A stretch of 64,000 nt of DNA from Vigna angularis (GCF_016808095.1 NC_068971.1:32403631-32467630), one strand, 5' to 3'. Shown: positions 12,102 to 23,932, counted from the first letter of the stretch. Notes: a model not told the origin generated them from the letters alone. Numbers and translations: made by a program.

Positions 12102-12376
12102 GGGTTAAATATGTTTTTAGTCCCTAAACTATTGGCCGTTTCTAGTTTTCGTCTCTTTTTCAAAGTAAGGTACGATTTAGTCCTCAATCTTTAAAAAACG
12201 TTCGTTTTAGTCGAAAAAACGAACGTTTTGAGGACTAAAACGAGGACTAAAAACAAAATTTTGAGGACTAAAACGAACGTTTTTTAAAGATTGAGGACCA
12301 AATCGTACCTTATTTTGAAAGAGGGACGAAAACCAGAAACGGCCAATAGTTTAGGGACTAAAAACATATTTAACCC
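12102..12376. mobile_element. Fold-back Mutator-type MITE with 9-bp target duplication
   Basis: The 275-bp element is one long palindrome: GGGTTAAATATGTTTTTAGT at the left and its exact complement at the right. Inner arms around CGTTCGTTTTAGTC and GACTAAAACGAACG extend the pairing to near the centre. It is flanked by the perfect direct repeat TTTACTTAA at 12093-12101 and 12377-12385. Nine bases is the Mutator-family duplication length. The low divergence between arms and intact duplication suggest a fairly recent insertion. Confidence 0.9.
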
Positions 12377-12564
12377 TTTACTTAATGACCAACTGGCCAT
12401 GTTAGGCTTAGTTGGAATGACATTATTATCTATTTAAGAAAACTTTTTATCAACATTTGAGTGATCATCATATCAACAATTCGTTTAACCATATGTGTAC
12501 ATAATTTTTTTGTTTGTTATAAGAACTTACATTTGTGTTTTTCATAGGAGATGTGTAAAAAAAT

Positions 12565-13665
12565 AGAGAAAATTGCAACAAGCAAGTAATTCCTTATACC
12601 GGTGGTTCTAAACCTATCTCAAGAAGATGCCATGAGATGGTAGTCATATTAGTAAACCTTACAACTTTTACTATTATTTAAAGTTTACTATTTATTTTAA
12701 CATATATTTTTATTTACTTTGTGAAAACTGGACAACTTTCTAGTCGTGGAAGGGTATACATTGAAACTCATAAAAGAAAGGATGAATCATTTGTAAATGA
12801 TGCGGCAAAGGATATATTGGTTAGTTGAACTATAGTATGCTATTTTCTAACATTTTCCTTCAATATTTAGAGTTTTAACTAGAAATTGTTACATGCCTAT
12901 AGGAACAAATTGAAGTGGGTTTGACTCAAAGCGATATTGATGAATGAGAGGTTTTTCCTAATGATGTTGTTGGTAGAGTTTTAGGCCTAGAGCATTATGG
13001 GAGAGTGCGATGCATAGGTTTAGGAACAGATCCTACTAACTCATTTAGAAATACAAGACTTCAACTTTCAGATTTAAGCCTTGCTTCATCTACCACTGTC
13101 ACATCATCAACATCTTCTCATCAATGGAAACAAAAGTACACCAATTTAGAATTCCAAGTTCAAACGACCTTGGGTGCCACCGGTCAAACTAGTATGACAG
13201 ATAATTTTTATACGTCATAATAGGTTCGTTATAGAAAGGTATTTTTCCACGAGTGACTAAAATCATACATGATAATGAAGGAAGGTAAAATTCCTGACGA
13301 ATTGACCACCTTCTTTGATCATTAACCACAAGTAAGTTACTAAACAAGTTGAAGCATTATGCTTAATATACTCTAATGTGGTGGACCTTAAAATATGGTT
13401 TTAGTTTGTTTTTTTTTTTGTGTTTCTATTATGTGTAGTTAGAATGAAATTATGATTTTCCATGTTTTGTGATTTTTTATATATTAGCAAAATTGGGCAA
13501 GTGTGGATGTGTATGAATGCATCCATAAATTCTCAAATTACACTTATATCGTTTATTATTTTATTTAAATATTTTTCTTTTATCATTTCAGGAAGTTGTT
13601 GATGCAAATGAGTTTTAGTCTCCTTTGGGTACAAGAGGATCATCTCATGCTAGCAACATTTAATG
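12565..13665 (+). pseudogene. Dead CACTA (En/Spm) transposon gene, Transposase_24-like
   Basis: Separated exon-like pieces carry the plant En/Spm-associated transposase_24 domain. About 12577-12636 reads KQVIPYTGGSKPISRRCHEM then a GT donor. 12721-12819 reads GQLSSRGRVYIETHKRKDES. After an AG acceptor, 12902-13220 reads EQIEVGLTQSDIDE, a TGA stop, then PNDVVGRVLGLEHYGRVRC and TNSFRNTRLQLSDLSLASS. A further EVVDANE piece follows an AG at about 13591. The in-frame TGA near 12945 and later stops show it is not functional. Domain identification rests on conserved motifs recalled for this family. No TIRs for the parent element were located with certainty. Confidence 0.7.
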
Positions 13666-15700
13666 TGTTTTATGATGTTTTTTTATGATAGAATTTTATT
13701 TAGTCTATTATGGATTTTTAGTGATTATGGATGAAGTTATAATTACATTTCAATTGAACTTACTTTTATGTTATTATGATGACATTAAGAATAATGTTTT
13801 GATGATATATATTTGAACATTTTGGTAAAAAAATTTGTCATGGTTTTAGTCTTCATTACATTATTTGAATCTTGTTACAATTAATTATTATTGATAAAAA
13901 TATAAGCACCTAAAATGGTGATAGAATAAATAATACAAAAGAGACAAGTTAAAACTTTTACTATAATTGTCAAATTAAATAGCCTATTAATAAAAAAAGG
14001 TGAAAAAATTGAGATAATCTTTGCATTAAAATAATTGAGAACAAAGGAGGTTTTAAATCTTCACATAATAAGTCATTAATAGAAGAGGTTAAAACCTTCT
14101 GCAAATTGATTGTGGAAGAAGTTTAAAAAATCTCTAAATCAATTTGCAAAGAATAAAAACCTTCACCAATTGAAAAAAAAAAGAAGAAGAACCTCCACTA
14201 AATAATTGATTTGTTATGCATGAGATTTTTTTGTAGAAGTCCACCTAAACAAAAAATCGAATTCATTAAGCGTGTGGATGAAATTGACGCACCAAATTGA
14301 TTATTTGTTCATCTGACTAATGCTTTACAATGTATTGAAACATAAAATAATACCCCAGTTAAGATTTTAAAACCAAGTGTTTGCTAGAGAAACTTACGTC
14401 GAAGAGATTTAATTATTAAAAAACGACTAAGAAATTGATAAAACTAAATCTCCGAAAATACCTTATCAATTACAAGAGGAATACTTTTTGTTGATGTCAA
14501 ATAGGATTTTCTTAATAATATTATTACTGAGTTATTTTTATTTATATTAGTAGGATTATTTTTGTTGTTGTTTTAGCTTATTGTTATTCATTGTTCGATA
14601 TTAGTTAATTTTTTTTATTAATTTAGGAAATTTTTTTCTGGACGGATGTGATCTAATTGTTTATTGACAAATATCATTATTATATTTTTTCATGTCTACA
14701 ATGATATTTTTTTCTTGTCAATGACACTAATTTATTATCTGTCAATAATCGTTAGGATTTTTTTTATATTGATTGGAGAAAATTTTAATCGATAGAAAAG
14801 TTGGAAAAAATATATTTTACTAATGACATCGTACAAATAAATTTAACCAATTTCCGTTATGGTCGACACCAATGGAAAATAATCTCAATTGCCATTACTA
14901 TAGAAAAAGTTTTGCCAATATCATTGAATTTTTTTTAAGACACTTTGATTGAAAATAACATCAACTAAGATTGACTAAAAAATGTCATCAATATTTATAT
15001 TTTTAATTTCCAATAATTGTTTACTATGTTCATAATATTTTAGTTAGGTGATAAATAAAATACTTTATCAAAATAAATAAAAATTTAATTAATTTAAATC
15101 ACTTCATCCAAATATAATATTTGAAAAATGAAATAAGTTAATGTACTAAAAATTATAAAATTATGAACCTAAACAAAAAACGATGTTCCCTTCAGTAGTT
15201 GACAACAAAAACGGTAGGTTAATTGTACTTGGCTATAACGTCCCATTACAGACGAAATTAGTGTAAATTACCCTGATGAATGAGAATGTATAATATATAT
15301 AACGTATTAATGTGTATACGGAATTCAAAAATAAGAATCTGTATACAACATATTAATGGGGGGACATTACAATATGAAAAATTTGGAAGAAATTTCTCCC
15401 TATGTTAGGGAACTAATACACTTGAATAATTTAATACAACCTCAAAATTGGAAACTGCAATCAGAATAGATAGACTCAAATGTTTTTTGGTGTATTTTTT
15501 CAGCCTGTTGCATGGTTGTGCTACTTTATATGAATTGAATAACCTTCCCGAAGAACCTTGTCGTGTGTGCTGTCCTTCTAACTTTGTAAGTGTGCTCTTC
15601 ATTGTTGAGGTGTTTACAACAAAAATGCATCTAAAGCGAGCTTACTAATTGTACATGCCTACAGGTTAAGTTTGTAACTGTACGTATAATTAACACAGGT
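13666..15700. other. AT-rich region, possibly the end of the CACTA element
   Basis: No gene was seen. 14040-14180 has short inverted GAGGTTTTAAA / TTAAAACCTTC boxes, and 14660-14990 repeats variants of TGACAAATATCATT and TGTCAATGACACT. Such repeated short motifs are typical of CACTA subterminal regions, but no CACTA terminus was found, so this is inference. Confidence 0.35.
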
Positions 15701-15709
15701 ACTTATTTC

Positions 15710-18700
15710 CTAACATGAAATATCATTTCTCTGAGAAGTATATATAGAATACCTGAGGTTTTCTTCACTGATTTTAACTATGGCTGATGGTGGAAGACGA
15801 CCTGTGCTGATTGCATGCACTGCTGAGAAGAGAGGAAAAACGTGTAGCCATCCGCGACTACTTAGAACCTCATGCACCTCTTTTGCAGTTAAGACACCCT
15901 TAACGAAGAAAAATCCATTCATAAGTAACACATTAATATCAGACGATGGATAGACTCTAATAACTCTGATATCATGTTAAAAAATGGATTTAAAATCTAA
16001 CTTAACTCCACAAAACCAGCGTGTAAAGTAAGATTTGCATCTACTTATATATCATAAATTGGCTTTATCTCTAGTTTACGTGGGACTTCCAACATCATGC
16101 ATGAATTATTAGTGTATAATGCTAAGTTGTTTTACTTTTTTGCAAAAAGAGCTTTGAGGGATATAGAAATTTACACCAGGTTTTGATTGTTTAATTTAAG
16201 ATATATTTTGTTCATAAAAACTTCCTGATACTTTTCCAAATTTATCAAAATTGTTTTGGTAGATACATCTAGCAGTTTCGTAAGTCAAGTTTCACCTATG
16301 TACCTGCAATTTCTGGCCTTGAAGCATCTCTGCTTCAAGCTCATCAAAAGACCTGCAGAAAGAAGAATGAAAAACAGGACAAAATTAACTATATTTTACT
16401 CATCCAAGAATCGTGGATTAGGAAGAAAAAACACACCTCTTCCCTCCATTTCTGGCATAAGCATCGGCAACTTTCCTATTTCTCCCTCCCACTGCAATAA
16501 ATAATACAGTTTTAATGAAACCGAACCGCGATAAATAAACGTTGAAAAATAAGGTGAAGCCTTACTGCATGTTGTGATAAGATCAGCTACACCACAGCTC
16601 TCAAAAAAGGTACTATCCTTAACAGATGGAAAACACATCTTTGAAAATGTCATCATCTCTTTCAGGCCAATTCTCATTATTGCAGCCTACATATATGTAT
16701 AAAATAAGAAAACCTACAACAAGAAGCTGGGGGAAGGGGGAAGAAATTTTCTGAGCCATCAAATCCTTACTTTTGTGTTATTCCCCATCTCCAAGCCATC
16801 AACAAAACCTGTCCCATTTGCATCCAATTTCTTGATCATTAACATTAACTACAAAGGGGGAGAATGAATTGCAAACACTAATGAACTGTACTACATACCT
16901 GCAGCTATGGCCACAGCATTTTTCAGAGTTCCACAGAGTTCGACGCCTTCAACATCCTGGACCTAGTAATGATAATGCAAAAACCACATGCTTGAAGTGT
17001 GTCTCATAACTTACAAGTTTAAAATTACTCAAGATTTGTAAACAAGTAGGAATAACCATTATAATTGAATGATTTTTCCATCAGGATAGTTTTCGCTATT
17101 ACTGATTTCATAAGATTCCTAGGGATTTAGCCAGATTTTTTCCCATTCAAAACTAATTGTCCAAGTTTTTCACTACTTTGTTTGCATATCAACGTATATA
17201 CTCACAGCTGTCACATTGAAATAAGGAGTGCAAAACAACTGAACCCATCTATCTGCTGCTGATTTGTTTTGATTATATCCAACTGTTGCTTCACTAAATT
17301 TCTCCATTGCTATCTGTTCAAACAGTGAACATCACAGCCTCAGTTGTTATTTATAAGTTTCCCCAAGTATGTAGATTAAACAGTCTTGTATCTTGGTACC
17401 TCATTTGCTATGTTGGCCCCCATTAAAACTGAACAATTAATTCCTAATTGTTTGGTAATGAGATTTGAGATCAAGCTTGGCCCTTCTTTCTTGACCTCCA
17501 TCCCTTTGATAAGAGAAATTCCCTCTGCATCTGCCCTTATTTTCCCTGCAAGCCTCTTGCATATTCCTTCCACGAATTGATGTGGGGTTACAAACACCAG
17601 CATGTTGGCACCCTTAACTGCATAATCAACCATTCAGAGCAGAATACAAGTTATCCATAAAACACAATTTAGAAATCAAAATCGAACAAAGGTACATAGT
17701 TATGGAGTTTTGGGTTCTCTCTAATAAAAATCTTGGCTCTTTTGGTACCTGCATTTTCAAGGTCTGGATCTGCAACAACATTTTTACCAAGCTTAATCCC
17801 AGGGAGATACTTAACATTCTCCTGGCAAAAAACAACAGTAAATTATTTAATATTGACTAAACAAAACAAACAATGTATGCTAAATGGGAATGAAACGCTT
17901 GACTGGCCTTACATTGGTTTTGTTGATAACATCTGTGAGCTTCTCCCCGCTTGGCAATTTTTCCTCGAATACCCACATTCTCACTTCATCTGATTTAAAA
18001 CCCAAGAATTCATTTATCGAAATACGAAAACTAACATACAAATAGAATTGAAATGATATTGTTTATGGTGAGGGGAGATGTATAGAGTCCGATTCTACCC
18101 GGTAAAAACTTTATTTCACTTAGAATAGATTTGGGAGAGAGTGATTCAATGGATTTGAAGATAAACCTTTTGTTGTTTATTTAAGTGAATTTGAAGGTAA
18201 GTGAGAGTGAATTTAGAAATAAAATTTGTGAGAATTAGTATAAGATTTGATTGATGTGACTGATTAAAAAAATTTACTTCCAAATACACTTTCATTTTTC
18301 TTCAAATTCATTCAAATAAACAATAAAAAGTTTATCTTCAAATTCATTCCATCAGTGTCTTCAAAGTAAACAAAGTCTTAGTCTTTGTTTTTGTGGAGAA
18401 GCGTCGTGGTGGTGGTCTCTTTTTCTTCTTCTTAATTTGATCTTGTCATTTTAAAAATGATTAATTAGTTTTTTTCGTTAAGCCTTTATCGTTGTTACGT
18501 TTTGTAATTTTTTAAAAGAATTTTAATTCTTTAATTCGTTATAGAATTTTACTTCAAAATTGTGTTACATAATGTTGTTAATGCGACAATATAGTAACCT
18601 GAAATGACAATGTCACGTTCAATTTAGATCTCAAATTTATTTTTTATTCAATTTAATTCCAATTTAAGTAAAATGCACCCTTTTAAACTCGAATAAAATT

Positions 18701-18834
18701 TATTTTTATATAAATTTTATGTTTATATTTTATTAAAATTAATATTTTTATTAAATATTTTTAAACAAATATTTTAAAAAAAATTTAAAATTTATACTAA
18801 GAAATAATTTTTGAATAACAATTTATAAAATAAT

Positions 18835-18915
<81 letters not shown>

Positions 18916-21900
18916 ATTTAGATTCAATAATTTCAAGAAATTATACTTTTTCAATTTATTAATTTTAATTTTCTTATATATTTGTTTTGTTGCTCAATTT
19001 ATGTTATATTTCAAATTAAATTCAGTAATCACATTCAAATTTTAATTAATGTTAACTTCAATTTAAATTTAAAGTAATTTAAAATTATTTTAAAAAATAT
19101 TTAATAAAAATATCAATTTTAATAAAAATAATAACATAAGATCTATAAATATAAAAATTTTGTCTCAAGATAACATTGTTTCAGTCTCATCGTAATTGAA
19201 TCATTGAATCAGAAAAGAAAATTAAAGATTAAAATGAGACTATGTCATATCCGGTAACACAAATTTGAAGTGACACATGAAACTTTTTTACAAGAATATA
19301 TAAAAAAATAAAAATAATTAAAAAACAAAAATTCCCACATGACAATAAACAGAGATAGAAATAAATTCGTGTATACGAGTATTCACTTATAAAGTAGATA
19401 CAAGTGTATTTTTTTAAAATATTTGTGAGTTGAAAACAGATATCTTTAAGTATCCGCGGGTTGTAAAAAATTTGTAATTTTTTTTATGCAGGTATATGTG
19501 TAAAATGGATACAATTTAAGGAATTCTCCCTACACTATCACACTCTTCTCCATACACCACCACACCCTTATCTCAATTATTTTTTATTCCAAAATTAACC
19601 TTCAATAAATCTTTCTTTTACTTTATCCTATTTAATATAAAACCCTAATCTTCTCTCCCTTTCACTATTGCGCTTACCTCACACCCCATATCCCCACATC
19701 CCAGAGATTTCTTTCTCTCTTCTTCCTACTCTCTTCATCTTCCTCTCCTTGACATTCGTTTCCTCCCTCCATTATTTTGCCTTCCCCTCCATTACCTTGC
19801 TTTCACTGTGTTTGAGGTTTTCGAAAAGGAGTGTGATTCGTGCTTGGTTTCCTCTCTTCAAGTTGGTTTCCTATTCCTTTTCATTTTCTAGTTAATGTTT
19901 TCTCTCCATTTTGTATGGTACTGTAATTTTGTATGATCTGTGCTGTGTCAAAAGGATTTGTGTCCATTTTGTTTGTTGTTCTGGTATGATCTATGTTGTT
20001 ATTAGTGAAACCGCGAAGACCAGAACGGAAATGGAAGATCCGTTTGGCCGTTGACGAATGTTAACATTCGATGAAGGCCAAACGGATCTTTCATTTTTGT
20101 TTTGGCCTTTCGTTTTTCTTTTTGCTTTATTAGTTTAATTTTTTAAGCTTTATTTATAGATTTATATGTATGTAATTGATTTAATATTTATATGTATGTA
20201 ATTGATTTAACTTTTTAAGCTTTATTTATTTTTCCTCTTCTTCAACCACCACCATTACCAGACCACCTTCTTACACTATTTTTAAGAAGTTGCTGCCCAA
20301 AGAGACAACAAAGAACCACGACCTCCAACAACAAGCACGAATGCAATAGCACAACGTGGAGAAGCAAAGAAATAGCATAGTGAAGAGGAAATGTGATCTC
20401 CATTGTGGGGATGCGTTACATTTTATTGTGGGGATGCGTTATATTTTATAGTGGGGATGCGTTACATTTTATAGTGGGGACCCCTCTTAATGGGTGGTTG
20501 GACATTGGTGCAAAGTGGATTTTTTTACCAACCATCTTTAACTCTCGAATGAAGAGTAAATGTGAAATGTGGTGGTGTAGGAAGAAGAGTGTGGTGGTAT
20601 AGGAAGAAGCTCTCATACGATTTTTGCATGCGGGTTGAGTTACAAGTAAGCATTATTTGTGTTCAATCCGACCTATTGTCAACCTTATCTATCACTTTAA
20701 CACCATTTCTCTAGTACTAATAAAATGCCCAAATTAAATGAGTTCTAAAAGTATCTAAACAAATTAAGACAAAAAAAACTGAAACACAGTATTTTTGAAC
20801 AAAAAAATAATTAAACCAAACTTAATATACCAATGCTAATTAAGGAATTGTTATACATTGTTATGCTCTTGCAAAAACATAGTGTAATGGATGTGTTTGC
20901 ATGTTTGTCAATACTATTTCCTTTTGTTGAGTTAGGATTTAATTGTTGTGTTTTATTTATTTATTTTACATATTAATTTTCTGATTAGATATAAATTCAA
21001 TATATGTTTATTTATATAACTTGTTTATTTTTATGTTTTTTGTTTAAATTTTAAAATCAAAGAATTTAAACTGACTAATTAGAGAGAGAACAAATAGGAT
21101 ATAGACTTAAAAACGTAAAAGTAATAAAAATGAATAAATAAAATAATAAGAGATAATTAGTTATGAACATGATAAGAGGACACTAAAAGTTATTATATTT
21201 TTATTAGTGTAGTTTATTTTTTTATAGTCAAAATAAACCGTTAAAAATAATATTATTTAATGACACGTTACAATTTTTTATATTTTTCATAATATATTAA
21301 CATTTTCAAACTTTTTTTAATAATTTGATCGATCTAATTATCAAAATAATTTACTTGTACATTTAAACCTTTTATCATATCTTAAAATTTGAAGCTATAT
21401 GCGTATTTTTCTGCTATATTTTGCTTTCTCCTTTCTTTTTTTCCCTTATCGATTCGGATCACTTTAATAGGAGCTCTTGCTCCATTAAATTTTGATTGAA
21501 CCATAGTGCTTCTTACAGATATAGTTATCTCATTACTTCTATGTTTCAAATCCTCTCAAGTTCAGAACAAGTATGATTTTAGTTCATGCATTGTAATTCG
21601 TCTTTCTTTCTAATTTTAATAGGTTTTGATTTGAAAATTTAAAAGTGAATTAATACAATTATATTAACCTAATGACATTAATTTTAATTTTTTTAAGTTT
21701 GCTAAATCATAATTTAAGTGAGATTTAAACTAAAATGTAAAAAAAATAGTCTAAATAACTTAATCATAATTATAAAATGTGTTTAACAAATTAAAAAATT
21801 TAGTATAGTTAAGTTAAAATATTATATTCGTTAATTTTTAAAATTTAGATACATAAATATAAAGTTTGAGACAAAAATTAATATTTCAATTTTACATATT

Positions 21901-23414
21901 TAACTATTTTTATTATTTTATTTCCAAAACCGTAATCAATACAGTTTTTTTAGTGAAAAACCTAATTCTTAATCCAACCTTCAAGTTAAGTTTGCACAGA
22001 GAAACATTGGTGTGCATCACTGAAGCTATTATTTCCAAATCCATCCGCAATTTAATTTATTTTGTTTCTTAATGCAGTGTAATAATGCTTTGATGAATAA
22101 ATTTAGTTAGATGTTTTTGTGTATCTGTAATTCAGATAATTTATTTTTCTTATCTTATCTTCAATTATTAATTAATACTTTATGTACATGAAGATTATTG
22201 CAGAATTATGATCTTGAGTGATTTTTTTATTAAAAAGTATATCTTTATAAACATACTCTGCTAATTGTACCGTTCTTTGAATGATTTTTATAATCTAACA
22301 AAATGATGATATAGAGCTTATTTGACTTATACAGATAAAATACCAACATTTTAATAAAATACTGTCACAAATTATTTTTGCCAAGTAAAAATTTCAGTTA
22401 TTTTATTATAAGAAATATCATCTATAGTTGTTTTTAATCTCTATAAATTACTATGTTTTTGGTACTGAGATAAAGTAGTTGGGTTGTAAAATAGCAGCGA
22501 TTTTTTGAAAGAACTGTCGATAATTAATTATCAACCTGTTTTATTTTGGCGATTTTTTGTAATCGTAAAAAATGTATTTAAATGGAATTAAATTCACCCG
22601 TAACATCAAATTAAATATATGGTAAAATTGAATATTTGTGTAGTGTAAGAAACTAAATAAAGTATTTTTACTTAATTTAAATTTAGAGGGTATACTAAAA
22701 ATATATAATCGTTTCATATAATTATGGATTATAAATATATACATACAAATAAATACAAATATGTTTGTCATGTTTTTCATATGATTTTTAAAAAACATTT
22801 AATATTGAGAAGTATTCTTCATAAAGATATTAGTGAAGAAATTAAAAGTATATTTTTATTGAGATGTATAAATTATATTCTTTAACAATTTATATGTAAT
22901 TAAATTATTGAGATGTGTCAATTTTTTATTAATAACGGGTAACATTGTCTTTTTAATCATGTAATTAAATTATTTATATTAAAGAGGGATCTCTTTTACA
23001 AAGTTAAATTCCGAATTTCATTATAAAACAGCTATAAAAAAATATCAAACAGTAACTAACTTTCTTATTTGTATGGATTAAGAAAAGTAAAGTTTTAGAA
23101 AATGGTACATTTAAAGAAAAAAGAAGAGATAGAAAAAAGAAGAGATAGTTATATAAAAGAAAATTACCATGGAAAGAATCAAGTCTCACGGTGTTGCAGG
23201 CGATAAGCTTTGCCGCAACACTGCCCCAATTGCCGCTACCAATAACAGTGACTTTATACATAGCTATGTTTGGTTTAAGCGCAAGGGGTAGGGAAAACAA
23301 GAGAGAAGCAGAGGAAATCCAAAACTGTGGCCAACAATACAACAAAACGCAGTTTAAAGAACATCCAATTGCACAAAACATTATATAAAGGAAGGGAAAT
23401 GAAATTATTGCCAT
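15710..23414 (-). CDS. Glycerol-3-phosphate dehydrogenase [NAD+], GPD1-like, 11 exons
   Basis: The enzyme interconverts dihydroxyacetone phosphate and sn-glycerol-3-phosphate with NAD(H), feeding glycerolipid synthesis and redox balance. Minus-strand exons: 23414(or 23261)-23168, 17989-17913, 17821-17749, 17617-17400, 17313-17206, 16962-16899, 16808-16771, 16686-16566, 16491-16437, 16352-16304, 15898-15710. All introns are GT-AG and every phase joins in frame. From ATG 23261 the protein is 361 aa. Visible motifs are the Rossmann loop VIGSGNWGS (residues 6-14), [24 protein letters not shown] with the catalytic-type Lys near 204, [13 protein letters not shown] and GGRNRK with the substrate-binding Arg-Asn near 268. 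ATG 23414 is in frame and is the first ATG after a TATA-like box, adding 51 residues that could be a targeting extension. The last residues ([11 protein letters not shown]) look unlike family C-termini, so a small further exon may be missed. Confidence 0.9.
15975..16094 (-). mobile_element. TRIM LTR with primer-binding site, in dehydrogenase intron 10
   Basis: The 120-bp LTR begins TGTTAAAAAATGG and ends GTGGGACTTCCAACA. It is preceded by ACTCTGATATCA, the complement of the TGGTATCAGAGC-type primer-binding site. It is a diverged relative of the concatemer at 40914-41841. It lies in intron 10 of the dehydrogenase gene, away from the splice sites. The other LTR was not found, so this is a partial copy. 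Confidence 0.75.
18104..18379. mobile_element. Inverted-repeat MITE
   Basis: The left arm contains GGATTTGAAGATAAAC, TTGTTGTTTATTT and GTGAATTTGAAG in that order. The right arm carries the complements in mirrored order (CTTCAAATTCATTC, AAATAAACAATAAAAAG, GTTTATCTTCAAATTC). Arms are about 100 bp and imperfect. No clear target duplication was found. Confidence 0.7.
18841..18910. repeat. (AT)n microsatellite, 70 bp
   Basis: Uninterrupted alternating AT lies inside the dehydrogenase first intron. Confidence 0.95.
20035..20090. repeat. 56-bp compound palindrome
   Basis: Outer arms AAGATCCGTTTGGCC and GGCCAAACGGATCTT are exact complements. Between them lies a second exact palindrome, CGAATGTTAACATTCG, separated on each side by 5 unpaired bases. 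In single strand it would fold into a stem with an inner stem. Confidence 0.9.
20405..20480 (+). repeat. 23-bp tandem repeat, 3.3 copies
   Basis: GTGGGGATGCGTTACATTTT plus a 3-base tail starts at 20405, 20428 and 20451, with a partial copy at 20474. Copies differ by one or two bases. Confidence 0.9.
21530..21998. repeat. Dispersed direct repeat, copy A
   Basis: This copy matches 24067-24634 over its length, for example ATTTTAGTTCATGCATTGTA, TTAAAAGTGAATTAATA and CTTCAAGTTAAGTTTGCAC. It lacks the ~60-bp segment found in copy B at about 24120-24182. It lies in intron 1 of the dehydrogenase. Confidence 0.8.
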
Positions 23415-23490
23415 ACACGTTTTGTCACAAACTTTCTAGCAGTTAATTGCGGTTATCGCGTACCTTTTATTGGTTCAGCGTGAATATCAT

Positions 23491-23500
23491 TATATATATA
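23491..23500 (-). promoter_or_regulatory. TATA-like box of the dehydrogenase gene
   Basis: A TATATATATA run lies 77 bp upstream of the in-frame ATG at 23414 and 230 bp upstream of the ATG at 23261. A start of transcription about 30 bp downstream would make 23414 the first ATG of the mRNA. Confidence 0.4.
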
Positions 23501-23530
23501 GGTTTCTGATAAGAGTTGTAAATGTAGTGG

Positions 23531-23932
23531 TTAACGATACTTTAACAATATTTTTTTACAACATTTTAACATTATTTATGTGTCATTTTGTGATTGGTTT
23601 ATATTGATGTTTATGATTAGGATAATGATACTTTTGACAACATTTTTTTGACAACATTTTAATATCATTTACCTGTCATTTTGTGATTGGTCCAAAATTA
23701 CTCCACAATCAATAATAATAATCATAAAAATTAACATGGACCAATCACAGAATGACACATAGATGATGTTAAAATGTTGTCAATAAAATATTGTCAAAGT
23801 ATCATTATCCTTATGATTATTATTATTGATTGTGGAATAATTTTGGATTAATCACAAAATGATACGTAAATGATGTTAAAATGTTGTCAAAAAAATATTG
23901 TCAAATTTAATTTAATTGATGTTCTGTATATT
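23531..23932. mobile_element. Older MITE split by a younger copy of its own family
   Basis: The left half (23531-23619) reads ACGATACTTTAACAATATTT ... TGTCATTTTGTGATTGG. The right half (23811-23932) reads TTAATCACAAAATGATACG ... GTTGTCAAAAAAATATTGTC. Together they form a complete inverted-repeat element interrupted by the insertion at 23620-23810. It lies just upstream of the dehydrogenase. Confidence 0.75.
23620..23810. mobile_element. Young 191-bp Mutator-type MITE with 9-bp target duplication
   Basis: The termini are GGATAATGATACTTTTGACA and the complement GGATAATGATACTTTGACAA. Pairing continues through TGTCATTTTGTGATTGGTCC. The perfect 9-bp repeat TTATGATTA flanks it at 23611-23619 and 23811-23819. 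It sits 200-400 bp upstream of the possible start codons of the dehydrogenase, within the likely promoter. Confidence 0.88.

Larger units (their letters stand above)
19524..20609. mobile_element. Inverted-repeat element with internal palindrome and minisatellite
   Basis: The left end has TTCTCCCTACACTATCACAC then CTTCTCCATACACCACCACA. The right end read in complement has CTTCTTCCTATACCACCACA then CTTCTTCCTACACCACCACA. Terminal inverted repeats are at least 43 bp. The interior carries a 56-bp palindrome (20035-20090) and a 23-bp tandem repeat (20405-20480). No transposase frame and no matching target duplication were seen, so the class is unassigned. Confidence 0.55.
17990..23167 (-). other. 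5.2 kb intron 1 of the dehydrogenase gene
   Basis: This intron holds almost only repeats: an inverted-repeat MITE (18104-18379), an AT microsatellite (18841-18910), an inverted-repeat element (19524-20609) and one copy of a ~0.5 kb direct repeat (21530-21998). The remaining sequence (18400-19500, 20610-21500, 22000-23160) is AT-rich without recognisable genes. It is much larger than the other introns, which are 91-405 bp. Confidence 0.75.

Noticed and set aside
13005..13220. 71-codon frame as a standalone gene
   Set aside because: It is the 3' part of the decayed transposase_24 gene after an in-frame stop.
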